Source of the DNA: Acephala macrosclerotiorum
Taxonomy: Eukaryota; Ascomycota; Leotiomycetes; Helotiales; Mollisiaceae
Reading direction: 5' to 3'
DNA: 64,000 nucleotides
Assembly (NCBI GenBank): GCA_014904845.1
Contig: MU119230.1
Coordinates: forward strand, 1-64,000
The number at the start of each line of letters is the position of its first letter. Within the stretch, counting starts at the first letter, position 1. Below are positions 22,731 through 33,624 of the stretch, in pieces. A program made the translations under genes and the position numbers. The notes below the pieces were generated by a model. It was not told the origin of the DNA and did not search any database. It saw only the letters and a program-made list of their open reading frames with translations.

Positions 22731-24549
22731 AGTATCGGATCCGGGATTTATCTCCGAGACTCCGGCCGACCGCAATCTCCTTTTGTCTTCTCTCGCGATG
22801 CGTCGGACTTTCATTCGATCTTCATTACCTCAAACTTCAGCGAACATCCACCAACAAAACGCAGCCTTTTCATCTTAATAATTATCCTCAACACCTCACC
22901 TCGACGATCTCAGCGGAATTCTCCCGGTCACACCTCGTATTCGCGCATACATCATCCAGGCAAGCTCCTCCTTCGAAAGTCTCACGATCGCATGTGATGC
23001 CGACTTCTTGTACGAACCCACGGCGGAACGATGCACTTATTCGAAGGTTCAGCAATAAGGCCGACTTTTCCATGATGGGTGCGTCCTAGCCTCACGTGGA
23101 CTGTGTCCTTCCCTTTCCAGCAACCGATGTTGGCCTCCAACTTCATCGGTGCTCCATGGGGATGTTGTCCTGGGTTCCTCGGAAATGATCTCGTAAGAGG
23201 TGCTCATATCCCGCAAAGAATTGTTCCTCAGAAATTTTTAGCGCTGCAATCGAATGAGATCACTACTTACCCCTAGATATGATTGAAACTGGATGTTATT
23301 CGTTCTTCCATCTGATCTTTCTGAAGGAGGCTATACCAGATCCTCTCATCCCACTCCTCGAATGCACATGATTGCAGAATTCATGGCAGAGGGTTGAGTT
23401 CTGTGCCTTTTTCGTGCATTATGATTTAGCAGAAAGATTGCATCTGGTGCGGCGAATTTCTCAATCGGGACCTGACCACAGCCCTGACTAGTGTCAACCC
23501 CGCATACTAATCCCCGCCTTCGCATACTTAAACTCATCCTCCCTTACTTCCCCACGATCCACTAGTCTTGTTCCTGACATCTTCCGTTCTATGACACCTC
23601 TATTAGTAAGGTACCTCGGAAATTGTTACCCTTTTAGCTTCTCGAGCAAGGCTCATGCGCGATTTGGGGAACAGTTCGGCCAAAAGAGCTGCCGTCGCCG
23701 ACCAGGCCTTACAGACCACCGAGGCTCTCAGAAGCTTCTCTCTGTTGCATATGACAATCATTTCCAGAAGTCCATCAAGCTGGGAACTGCTATCTCATCT
23801 CATTTCCTGGGGAAATGACGAGCTTGACTTATCTCTGAAGATCCGGCTCAGTACCGAGATCTTAGACCAGGTAGAATGTTGGCAACTACTGGCAGATGGT
23901 CTCAAAAATGCGTTTCTCTCGAGACTTCCCGTACTTTACCTGAGAGACCATTGCTGATTCCGGAACATCTGTTCACGAAGCAATCACATGCAAGGAAACT
24001 GAGCAGGAGTTCTTCGTGAAAGAGAAGCAACCTTTCCTCAAGCCAGCTTTTGTCGGTGTTGCCCTACAACGTTTCCCAGGTCATGTCTTCCCCGCCACCC
24101 CACAACGGTCATATCCCTGCATTTCGGCGTCACTCCCATTTTGAATGTATTTATGACAAGCATACTGTCGTGATCTGACACAGTTCGGACGTTGATACCT
24201 CTTTCCTATATGTTCTATCCTTGCACGAACCGAGTTTCCCCAATATACCCGCAAAATTTTGGTCACATCTACTTTCCAACATTGGCCATTCTTAAACCTT
24301 GAAGCCCAAGAGCTGCACGGAGATCATTGCTTCTTCCTGGTCATGAAGAGATTGGTTGATCTCAGGTCATGCGAAGAGTTTATATGGAACTTCTTGGGAG
24401 AAGACCGAGGCATTGGGAGACCCTGCATCGATGGGCAGGTGTCGGTGTATATATGAATGGGGACCGAGAAACATTTATGAGAGGTTTACAAGTTCAGGGA
24501 CATTGACAAAGAGTATTTAGGTGCCATTGCCTAGCTTTTAATCGCGAAG
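22731..24549. other. Region with one weak ORF, otherwise unassigned
   Basis: Short frames at 22715-23089 and 24259-24456 lack domains. One ORF (23655-23957) is listed separately. The tail of this stretch is the upstream region of the CFEM gene, including a TATA-like TATATATG near 24447. Confidence 0.3.
23655..23957 (+). CDS. Hypothetical 100-residue ORF (weak)
   Basis: The ORF starts with ATG and has a plausible amphipathic composition (WELLSHLISW, ILDQVECWQLLADGL) without low-complexity bias. No signal peptide, domain or paralog in the window supports it. It may be an exon of a larger or decayed gene. Confidence 0.2.
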   Translation: MRDLGNSSAKRAAVADQALQTTEALRSFSLLHMTIISRSPSSWELLSHLISWGNDELDLSLKIRLSTEILDQVECWQLLADGLKNAFLSRLPVLYLRDHC

Positions 24550-27500
24550 ATGAAGTTTAGTACGGTCCTGTATCTGGGAAGCTTCACTGGCTATGTGGCA
24601 GGTCAAAGTTCTTGTACCGCACTTGCTACATTGGTCCCTTCCTGTGCTGTAAGTGCTCTTTCACACCGAAAAATCTATTAGCATGCTAAATCAGAACAGA
24701 GCGCTTGCATCGCCGCCGCAGCAACGTCACTGGGATGTGCTACAGACGATTACTCTTGCCAGGTAAGCTGGAAATTTTCTCTCATAATATTTCACGACTA
24801 AGACAGTCCCAAATCCGTAGCACCCGTTTGTGACACTTTCTAATATACTCCCAGTGCGAGCCGGCAGTGTCCAACTCTATTGTGATTGCAGCTTTACCGT
24901 GCGCTACGAGCGCCTGCGGAATATTAACGGCACTGTCGGCCAAGGCATCTGCAGGAGCGGTCTGTAAATGCATCACCTCAGCTGAGACGTCGACGACCGT
25001 ATCAGCGACCATAACGACGACTTCGACGACTTCGACGACTTCTTTGAGCTCTTCTGTGACGCCTGGTAGCTCGGTAACTAGCAGCATCCCATCTTCAACA
25101 ACATCGGTCCCTTCGAGTACATCATCATCCACGTCGGACATCCAGAGCTTCTCATCTAGCTCCAGCTCTGTGGAGTCAACCTCAGAAACGTATAGCACAT
25201 CTTCAAGCCTTCTACCGTCAAGCTCCTCGAGCTCCACGCTTGTCTCAATTTCTGGTACGCCAATAAGCTCCACAAGCACAGGACCCATTACCTCGTCTCC
25301 GGTCGTTTCTTCAACTGTCGTAGGAAGCTGTTCGGCATCTAATCCATGTGCGGCATCTCAAGCTGCCATTCCTGCTTGTGGGCAACCATGTCTGCTCTCA
25401 GCAGGTTCCGCAGTTGGTTGTAACTCCGCAGACCTCGCATGCCAATGTTCAAGCTCGGCAGAAATTCAAAATTCGGCTGAGGCTTGTGTTCTAGGTGCGT
25501 GTGCCGGAACTACAGCAATTAATGTTCTCAATGCTGCTGGGGCATTATGCTCCTGTGTATCTGAAAATCCCACAACACCTTGCAGCAGTGTCTCAGCGAC
25601 GACCACGTCTGGTGTCTCTGTGACATTGTCGAGTTCCTTGAGTCTGGTGTCCTCAACTAGCTCATCATCGTACGTACTCGGGCTCCGTGGAAATTGGGAT
25701 ATTGGTTTTCGAACGAGTGACTGACCTATTCAGATCTTCTTTACCATCTTCCTCTAGGTCAGAGACATCCTCGGTGCCTACAAGCATTCCTTCATCGACA
25801 CAAAGTGTAGTGTCCTCGACTTCTGGATGCACGGTGGTCACCGCACCAGATTGTAGCAGTGAGGCTGCTGCAATTCCAAGTTGTGCAGTATGATAGCCTA
25901 CCTTTGTTCTTTTCAGACCTCGATATTGACATATCTTATAGCTTTCATGCTTCTCCACTGCTGCAGCGAGCGTTAGTTGTGCGATTGATGACTATGCTTG
26001 TAAGTGTCCCCATCGTCTTTTGAAAACATATGCACTGACCCATTCAAGGCCAATGCTCGTCCGAAAATATCGGGACAATCACCAGTGATGTTACTCCTTG
26101 CGTCATCGCAAATTGTCCTGTGTCCGACCTCATCACCATCCAATCCGCAGCCAACGCGATTTGCACGTGCGCAAACTCGCCTTCCATTACAAGCACCGGA
26201 GTCTGCTCTTCCACGAGCGTGACAAGCTCAACCTCAATATCGTCGACAGAAAGCCTCACAACATCGTGCTCTTCGACGGCCACAAGCATTTCCAAAACAT
26301 ATTCAATATCATCGACAGAAAGCCTCACAACATCGTGCTCTTCGACAGCCACAAGCGTTTCCAAAACGTATTCAAAGTCGTCAACGAGCACCACGGTCTC
26401 GTGCTCGGCAGCAGCGACGCCTGACTGCTCAAGCGAAGCGGCGTCGATTCCAGCATGCGCAGTGCCTTGCTTTGATACATCCATTACGGCCGTAGGCTGT
26501 GATTTGAGTGACTAGTAAGCTCGGCTCTTTCGAACCCCCATTTTTATCCCAAGCTAACGAGAGCTAACAACTTAGCGCCTGCCAATGCACCACAGCAAAC
26601 TACGCTCTATTGACGACCGATGTGACCCCTTGCGTTATCTCCTCTTGCGATTCGACTGATATACCCCTGGTCTTGAGTGCTGCCAACGCCGTTTGTGACT
26701 GTGCAAACTCTGGACCCGTAAGTGGGACTTGTTCGTCGTCGACAGTTGTTGAGAGCTCTAGCATTGTTGGGACAATTACATCAAAAACGATCAGCCAAAC
26801 CTCCAAATCTTCTACAACGAGCACATCCTTGATCGCATGCTCAGCTGGAACGGCACCTGATTGTTCAAGTGAAGCGGCGGCAATTCCCTCTTGCGCACTT
26901 TCTTGCTTCGAGACGTCGATTGCGAGTATTGGTTGTGCTCTTACAGACTAGTGAGCTCAATTTACCCCTCATGTCCGCTCTCCTCCATCATGCTGACTTT
27001 CTCCCAGCGCTTGTCAATGTACCACTGCCAACGTAGCTCTTCTCACTTCCGACGTGACTCCTTGTGTGGCAACCTCATGCCCAGCCTCCGAAATCGAAGC
27101 AGTCTTGACTGCAGCAAATAGTGTTTGTTCCTGTGCGAATTCAGGATCAGTTGGAGGTACTTGCTCCTCGTCCACCATCATTCAAAGCTCTGGCACCTCG
27201 GTACCGATATCTACAACGTCTTCCTCGCCTCCTATCAGCTCATCCACCGGATCCTGCACAGCCGGAACAGCGCCCAATTGCTCGAGCGAGGCAGCCTCGA
27301 TTCCATCCTGTGCTCTCTCATGCTTCGAGACGTCTATCGCCAGTATTGGATGTGGTATCACAGACTAGTAAGATGGCCCGGCAACGAGGGAAGACTCAAT
27401 ACTGACCTGAACCAGTGCCTGCCAATGCACGACTGCGAACGTCGCGCTACTCACTTCCGATGTGACTCCTTGCGTCGCCACGTCTTGTCCAGCCTCTGAG

Positions 27501-28019
27501 ATCTCAGCTGTTCTAGCTGCGGCAAACGCTGTTTGCTCCTGCGCAAATTCAGGTCCTGTAGGAGGAACCTGTCCAACATCGACTGGAGTGTTAGGGTCGG
27601 TCTCCACCTCGATTGGAGGCGGTGGAACGAAAACTACCAGTACTGGCGTTGTAGAAACCTCAAGCACTGCAATTGGGTCGTCTGGGGGCGGAAGTGGAAG
27701 TGAGTCTAAGTCCAGTGTAATTGTTGTTGGAGCTTCGAGCACTGCAATTGGGTCATCTGGGAGCGGAAGCGGAAGTGAGTCTAAGTCAAGTGTAATTGTT
27801 GGTGTTGGGAGTGGGAGTGGGACTTCATCAACCGCGGCGGCAGAACAGAGTGGTGCTGGTGGTGGAGGAAAAGGAAGTTCGGTGACGACAAGCACGAAGG
27901 CTTTGAGTACAGAAGTCGCGACTACATCGGCTCCTGCTCAGTTTACGGGTGCAGCTGGGAGATTTAAGGCTGGTGTAGGGATACTAGGTGCTGCGATGCT
28001 GGTTGCTGTTGCTTTGTGA
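24550..28019 (+). CDS. GPI-anchored cell-surface protein with six CFEM-like domains
   Basis: Nine exons (24550-24648, 24700-24762, 24855-25669, 25734-25887, 25942-25999, 26049-26514, 26576-26950, 27008-27367, 27416-28019) give 997 residues. A signal peptide (MKFSTVLYLGSFTGYVAG) is followed by six Cys-rich modules of CFEM type. Four of them share the pattern C-S-S-E-A-A-(A/S)-I-P-(A/S)-C-A, a middle GC...D-Y-A-C-Q-C block and a late DVTPCV...ANxxCxCANS block. Modules are separated by Ser/Thr-rich linkers suited to O-glycosylation. The C-terminus has a small-residue omega region and a hydrophobic tail (GVGILGAAMLVAVAL), a GPI signal. CFEM proteins serve in haem/iron acquisition, wall integrity or host interaction. 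A CFEM module has eight Cys, and the Asp in the D-Y-A-C position could be the haem-ligating one. All exon phases agree. Confidence 0.85.
26241..26378 (+). repeat. 69-bp tandem duplication in a CFEM linker
   Basis: Two copies of a 69-nt (23-codon) unit encoding Ser/Thr-rich linker sequence differ at only a few positions. The unit is a multiple of three, so linker length can change without frameshift. Confidence 0.85.
27663..27812 (+). repeat. 75-bp tandem repeat in the last CFEM linker
   Basis: Two copies of a 75-nt (25-codon) unit beginning AGCACTGCAATTGGGTC encode Gly/Ser-rich sequence close to the GPI end. Few differences separate the copies, indicating recent duplication. Confidence 0.8.
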
Positions 28020-28564
28020 ATGGAGTATTAAGTTGAAGAGACGAAGTAGAGTTAAGGTAATGGTGACACGACTGATTTCATGCATGGATAGAAGGACATA
28101 ATGAAGTTCTCTAATCATCATTGGAAAACGAGTCTTTGATGTCGAAGTGCTGATAGAGAGATAGATGGCACGTGACTACTTCCCCTCTTCAATTTGGAAT
28201 CAACCGGTTCGTTCTCTTCCTTAGGCAGAAATCACTCAACCTCACAAAGATCTTGCTTCCCTTGCCTGATTCTCGCTATTTGTCTACATTCTAGGCTTTC
28301 TTTAAACCGATACAAGCACCTTTGTGATTAATGCATCTTTGTATGTTGCTCTGGCAAGTGAGCAGAAACAAAGTGAGGTTCACCAAAGCCTCTTGATTCC
28401 TATGTGGCTATCCATGATGGATGTTTCCTGAACGCAGGCTCACTTCAAAGCATCGATTCAATATCCTATGCTTTAAGAAACGCAAGCAAGCACAATTCTC
28501 GCCATAAATACCAGCATTCCCACCCCAGATATGCTCGCACCAGCGTGCTCTTCGTCACCCGAAT
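28020..28564. other. Intergenic, no supported gene
   Basis: 3' region of the CFEM gene and upstream region of a hypothetical gene. Nothing else recognised. Confidence 0.4.
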
Positions 28565-29121
28565 ATGGCCACACAAGGCTCTCAAGATCCACGTTCAGGA
28601 AAAGGTTCCTCGTCCAAATCCACTGACCAAAGTATACCCCACCAATTCATCTTTGTTGGACAAGAGCCAAAATATGGGGCTCAACAGCACCAAGGGACCG
28701 AGAGCAAGATTTTCCCAACCGTTAAGCAATGCATCGACAAATACCTTCTAGACTCTGAGTTAGCTAGGTCACCGCTCGAGTTCCGCCCTGTGCCTCCATT
28801 CGAACTGGAACCTAATACAATCATGCCGACGCCAGCTTACAGGCCAGCTGGATATGTTTATCCGTTCCCCCTGTAGATCGTGACGAAGCTATGAAATGCT
28901 CAAGGGAAGAACTCGTCCGGGCATGCAAGGACTTCCCGCTTGATAGATGGCAAGAGTGGTGCAATGTGCCAACAACGGAAGCATTTTTGAGTTGGATGCT
29001 GGATGAAATGGGAGCGACGATGGCTTTATTTGGTGAGGATGAAGTAAAGCCGTTCCTAGGAATAGGCTCGCAGTCTGCTGACAAGATTGCTCAGGAGCAC
29101 TACTCGAAATTGGCTGAGTAA
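28565..29121 (+). pseudogene. Hypothetical protein, probably split by a one-base indel
   Basis: Two frames abut: residues from the ATG at 28565 (MATQGSQDPRSGKGSSSK...) end at 28876, and the next frame carries on as VDRDEAMKCSREELVRACKD to the TGA-free end at 29121. The switch falls in a C-run (TTCCCCCTG near 28866), so a single-base indel would join them into about 185 residues. The second part is helical (LDRWQEWC, FLSWMLDEMGATMALFGEDE). No known domain was recognised. A sequencing error in the homopolymer is as likely as true loss. Confidence 0.4.
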
Positions 29122-29768
29122 AGACTAAGGTGAGTAAGTGGGCATCTCTTAGCAAGGGCACAATAGCTGGTATGCGGAATTCGAAGAAAGCACCACAGGT
29201 ACCGCCTCACCTCTGCTTGATTAACCTTCAGAGAGGATGGATCAACAATAGAAACAAGCTTGAAGGCCAGGAGAAAATGCGTCGTGATATTGCGATGAGA
29301 TGGTGAATTGGACCGATGAAGCTGAGAGAAGAATGTATGCTTTTGTTGAAGCCGTCCGCACACTTAGTTGATTTTGAGTTTAGGAAGGCGGTGGTACTTT
29401 CCAGAATTGTATGAGGGGCCAAGTGTGCGTGTTACAAACATCCACACGGGTACAATGGTGCATCTTGCAAAGAAAGATCCGCATTTTTGTATCACTCATG
29501 CAGATCGCCGATTAGAACCGAATGAAACACCAAAAATGAAACTTGAAGTTGAGCAGACAGTCATCCACCGTCAAACCCCTCTCATCTCAAGCATACATCG
29601 CAACCAAAGCAAGGAGGAACAAAACATGTTGAATGTGACACGCTGCACCCCCTAAGTCCAGGAACGAACCAATCACTTCGTCATCGTACTACCACCTCGC
29701 AACTTAGGAAGTTCTTCATCACTTTTTTCGGCAATCCCATCTGGAAACATCACAGCTTGTCTGATGTC
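29122..29768. other. Convergent intergenic region
   Basis: Only overlapping short ORFs. No gene recognised. Confidence 0.35.
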
Positions 29769-30903
29769 TCAGCGAGCAATGCTTGAACTTCCACCCAATC
29801 CATTGTCCCCCACAATCGGCAATCCACCAGTCAACGATCCAGTACCGCCTGTTAACCCCCCTGCAACTCCAGACGGCGGCTTAGACCCCCCAGTGGGGCC
29901 CATGAGAGGATCCGAACCAGAGCCGCCAGTAAGCCCTCCCGCAATGCTTCCAACCAGACCAGTGACGATGGTCACAGGATCTGCAAAACCACCAAGTTGT
30001 CTATTCTCTTTTTCCTCCGCATCACGAGCATCGACGAGTATTCCCGAAAGTATACTAGATCTACCAATAATATTTGAAAGAGGGTTCGAACCACCAACGC
30101 CAGAAAGTCCATCTCCGAAGCTTCCAAGCAACTCCGTCACAGTCGTCGTGATAGGATTAGTCGTAGGAAGCAAACCGCCAGCGACAGGAGCAAGAAGAGC
30201 CGTCAATCCATCAAGCTGTCTCTTCTCCTTCTCCTGCTTTGCTTCACGAGCAACAATAGACAAAGAACCAGCACCAAGTAAACCCGTGACAGCACTAGCC
30301 GTGCCTACAAGTCTAGGAATACTGGTTCCTACTCCAGACGATGCAGCAGCTACCGTTCCAACATCTCCAAGACCTATATCAGGAATATTCGGAAGACTGA
30401 ATCCACCTACCGTCGTCGAGCTCGTAGTTTGACGGCCCTCAATCTCGCTATTGCGTTTCTCTTTCGCGATGGCGCCGATGGGGAGATTGTTGAAGAGACG
30501 TGATGCTATAGTGCCCACATCGCCTACGTTTCCGAGTGCGGAGGTAGCGCTTCCTTGGAGAGGGATTGATGTTCCTCCAGAAGAGGATGAAGTACTGCTA
30601 CTACACAAGCTGGCTGGGTAGGCAGCACAGAGGGCGTGAACTGGATCGGTTTCCGGGATGCCGGTTAGGAGGCCGCTGAGTAGGAAGCCTTGACAGACGC
30701 AGACTAGGGCTTGGATTTGGTTGGATGTGAGGCTGGCGGTTGGCAAGGCGGGGTCGGGTAATGCGAGTGAGGGAGTAAGGCTGCCTCGAACCTGTTGAGG
30801 TATTAGTGGTGATGTTTTGTGAGTTGAGTGGAGGACGTACTTCAAGTGGGAGACCCAAGGTCATGGGAAGAGCAGCGAGCAGAAAGACTGATATGAGGTG
30901 CAT
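29769..30903 (-). CDS. Secreted Gly/Leu-rich protein with Kex2-like dibasic sites
   Basis: Exons 30841-30903 and 29769-30791 (intron 49 nt) give 361 residues. A signal peptide (MHLISVFLLAALPMTLG) is followed by a four-Cys segment (VCVCQG...LCAAYPASLC). Three similar modules come next, each introduced by a charged stretch: KEKRNSEIEGRQ near residue 131, KQEKEKRQLDG near 206 and AEEKENRQLGG near 280. Each is followed by a hydrophobic Gly/Leu/Thr-rich block. KR at about 133-134 and 211-212 are Kex2 sites; the third has become NR. This organisation resembles Kex2-processed repeat proteins, including precursors of fungal ribosomal peptides, but the segments are long and not identical. It is divergent from a UstYa-like gene. 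Structural or wall-associated roles are equally possible. Confidence 0.6.
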
Positions 30904-31638
30904 GATTGCGAATGTCTAAGATATTCGGGCAGGCGAAGGCTTCAAAGGAGTTTGATTTGAGGTGTAGATGAAAGGCATATACCAAGTGAGGAGATTGCTG
31001 GTTCATATATTCTCATCTTATGTTCAGTGTCTCCGTCACACCGGTGAAGGAGATGGACGGCGCCGAGGTTCTCGCTGAACATGAGGACGCCTTCTACTAT
31101 GAGAAATCAGACTGGTCGAAAATGCAAACGCCTGGAACATTGTCTTCGCCACTGCCTTGCTTCCATTATTCTACAACATTGAAAGGGTTGAGCTTCTTCC
31201 ACTTCCCTCGGCCGCGAGATTACCAATATATCTATTGATATATTTCAGTTTTGGCCAGGATTTCGAGTAGCTCATAGTAGGAGCTGGCGATCTTGACAAA
31301 TCTGGGGATTAGGGGGGCGAGAAGTTTGTTTGAGAATGCTGCAAAGAGCTAGCAACCCTAGCACCAGGTTGTACATAGAAATGGAGTGCAGGTACAAAGT
31401 TCAACTCCCCAGATCTAGAAACTCGGGTATCGTTGCAAAAGGAGGCCTATCAATTCACTTGTGAAATTTCTAGGCACTTGCCACATGGGCGCTAGTAGAA
31501 GCGCAAAAAAACGACGAAAGCGTTCTACCATCCACCTCAGGAGTGGCAACCACTTTATTTAGAGATCCCGAAACGATTTTCACGACACCACAACTTGCGC
31601 AAGTATCCACACTGGCACTTTCGCTCTTCAGCCACAAC
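30904..31638. promoter_or_regulatory. Shared upstream region of the Kex2-site protein and UstYa-like gene
   Basis: The 735-bp region separates two divergent start codons (30903 minus, 31639 plus), so it must hold both promoters. No individual site could be assigned. It contains a short ORF without features. Confidence 0.4.
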
Positions 31639-32197
31639 CATGGTAAGCACAAACACCAGCCATGAACTCGGAAAGGAGGTCGATTTCGCAGAGCTATTCT
31701 GCCCTCACCTCTCTACCTAGCAACGGGATCGCCGTCGCTCACCACTATCAACATGGACGGTTGTGTTCATCACCATCGTCCTGACCACGATGATTATCTG
31801 CTTATTGCAAGCCGTCTACTTGACCTTCCGACTACAAGTTTTCTGCACCGCCAATGCCTCACGTAAAGGATTTGCAACGGAGTGGGGTATGTTGTTCAAT
31901 ACCTAGAAGCAAGGAGATCGACTGGCCTTTTAGACAGATGTGTTGACACCAGCGATTGAAATTGAACTAGTCAGATACACGAACGCGTTCCGATACAATG
32001 CTACCGATAAGTCATACTATCGTGAATTTGATCCAGCTGAGTCGCAATATGTTGGGACACTTGCAGAAAATGGAAGACCTTCCGAGACTTATATACCCAT
32101 AGAGGCGACGAGTATGACATGTTGGACAGCGGCGGAACATGGATTGGCGAGTATAGCATCAAAGCACGTTGATTTTCAAGACAAAGAACACAGATAA
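31639..32197 (+). CDS. UstYa/DUF3328-like protein, short
   Basis: The reading requires an intron directly after the initiator ATG (31639-31641; intron 31642-31720), exon 31721-31886 and exon 31938-32197, giving about 142 residues. A basic N-terminus (RDRRRSPLS) leads to one membrane helix (VVFITIVLTTMIICLLQA), then a DUF3328-like core: GFATEW, TPAIEIELVRYTNAF, KSYYREFDP and SQYVGT. These match UstYa-type proteins of fungal ribosomal-peptide clusters and related families. The two HxxHC motifs expected in full-length members (about 250 residues) are not seen, so the gene is truncated, mis-spliced here, or a divergent short member. It ends 39 bp from the convergent stop codon of the ketoacyl synthase gene. 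Confidence 0.55.
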
Positions 32198-32235
32198 TAA
32201 GGCGCACAATTGAGCATTGAAAGTCTAGATGAATA

Positions 32236-33624
32236 TCACTTGTATTTTGAGAAGGCCAGTGAGGCATTGGTACCACCAAAGCCAAAACTATTTGAAAGTG
32301 CCACATTGACGGTCTTGTCTTGGGCGACTAACGGGATGTAGTTGCACTTGAAACCATCTTCGACATTATGGAGGTTGAGGGTCGGCGGAAGGACGTTCTG
32401 TATAAACATCAGTGACATTCCAGCAGAAGGGTTGGGTTTCTCACCTCCTTCACAGCCAATATCGAAAATATTGCTTCGACAGCACCTGCGGCTCCAAGTA
32501 GATGGCCAATGGCACCTTTCGTGCCTGAAACAGCTATCTGGCCATTTGTTTCGACACCCTCGGGTCCAAGCATCAATGTCGTGATTGCAGCATTTTCAGC
32601 AGCATCTCCAAGTGGGGTGCTCGTGGCATGGGCATTGATGTAGCTGACGTCTTTTGGCAGTATTCTTGCGTTTATCAAAGCTCGTTTCATGGCGAGTAGA
32701 GCACCAAAGCCATTCTCTCTGGGAGCAGTTACATGGTGGGCATCACCGCTACATCCATACCCTCTGACTTCAGCATAGATATCAGCGCCCCGTGCCTTGG
32801 CATGCTCCAACTCTTCGAGGACAACCACACCTGCCCCCTCGGCAATCACAAAACCGCATCTGTCCCGGTCGAAGGGTCGCGAGGATGAGGTAGGGTCGTG
32901 GTTGAAGGCAGTAGCAAGCGATCGAGATCTCGAGAAACCTGCAAGTGCAAGCGGATGTATACAAGATTCCGATCCACCAGCAACCATTACATCTGCGTCC
33001 CCGAATGCGATAAATCGTGAGGCGTCCCCAATAGCATGGGCCCCGGTCGTGCAGGCAGTTGTTACGGCATGGTTCGGTCCTTGGAAGCCATACTTCATCG
33101 ATATGTGACCGGCACCGAGATTTATGAGTAGCTGCGGAACGAATAGTGGAGAGACTTTTTTGTAGCCCTGCAATCCAGTCTCAGTAAACTCGTCTATCCG
33201 AACAGCGTCCTCGAAAGCTTACAGTCTTATCGTAGGCCACGCTGGTTGTGTAAAGCTCCTCAAGGTTTCCGATACCACTGCCCAAGCATACACCAGTAGC
33301 TTCCTTGTCCTCTTGTTTGTGTGGTCTCCACCCAGCATCCTCCAGGGCCATCTCTGTTGCGGCAATTGCATACTGTGTAAACTTTGCCATTCGTCGGTCA
33401 TCCCCTTTGTTTAGCCAGTCCGAGGCCTGCCATTTTCCCTCATCCTTGCCTCCCTCTGGCACAATCCCAGCAACTGTGCTGGGCAGTTCCCGCCATTGTG
33501 AAGGTCCAAAATTGGCAATACTGACAATGCCAGAGTCGCCCGCGAGTAGTCGGTTCCAAGTTCGTCGAATGCCAACGCCCAGGGGTGTAATGGCTCCAAG
33601 GCCTGTCACTACCACACGTCGCAT
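32236..33624 (-). CDS. Beta-ketoacyl-ACP synthase, mitochondrial type II FAS (CEM1-like)
   Basis: Exons 33223-33624, 32445-33167 and 32236-32397 give 428 residues, normal for KAS I/II. Start was placed at [10 protein letters not shown] because it is the conserved N-terminus; the frame extends further upstream without need. The catalytic triad is present: Cys in TTACTTGAH, His in [12 protein letters not shown] and His in [12 protein letters not shown], and the C-terminal [10 protein letters not shown] loop closes the active site. It condenses malonyl-ACP with acyl-ACP in the mitochondrion, supplying lipoate precursors. A clear mitochondrial presequence is not visible from this start; the upstream in-frame extension (LRELGNFPYDEQ...) is not typical either, so an additional 5' exon may exist. 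Confidence 0.88.

Noticed and set aside
24782..25288. Long minus-strand ORF opposite the CFEM gene
   Set aside because: Antisense shadow of Ser/Thr-rich repeat codons (Glu/Asp/Val-rich product), no independent support; the same holds for 26044-26484 and 27365-27895.
29764..30432. 222-codon plus-strand ORF
   Set aside because: Exact antisense of the secreted Gly/Leu-rich gene, Pro-rich as expected from complementing Gly codons.
24550..33624. A single secondary-metabolite cluster built on the ketoacyl synthase
   Set aside because: The synthase is a stand-alone KAS with mitochondrial FAS-type motifs, not a PKS; no AT, ACP, tailoring or transporter genes adjoin it.
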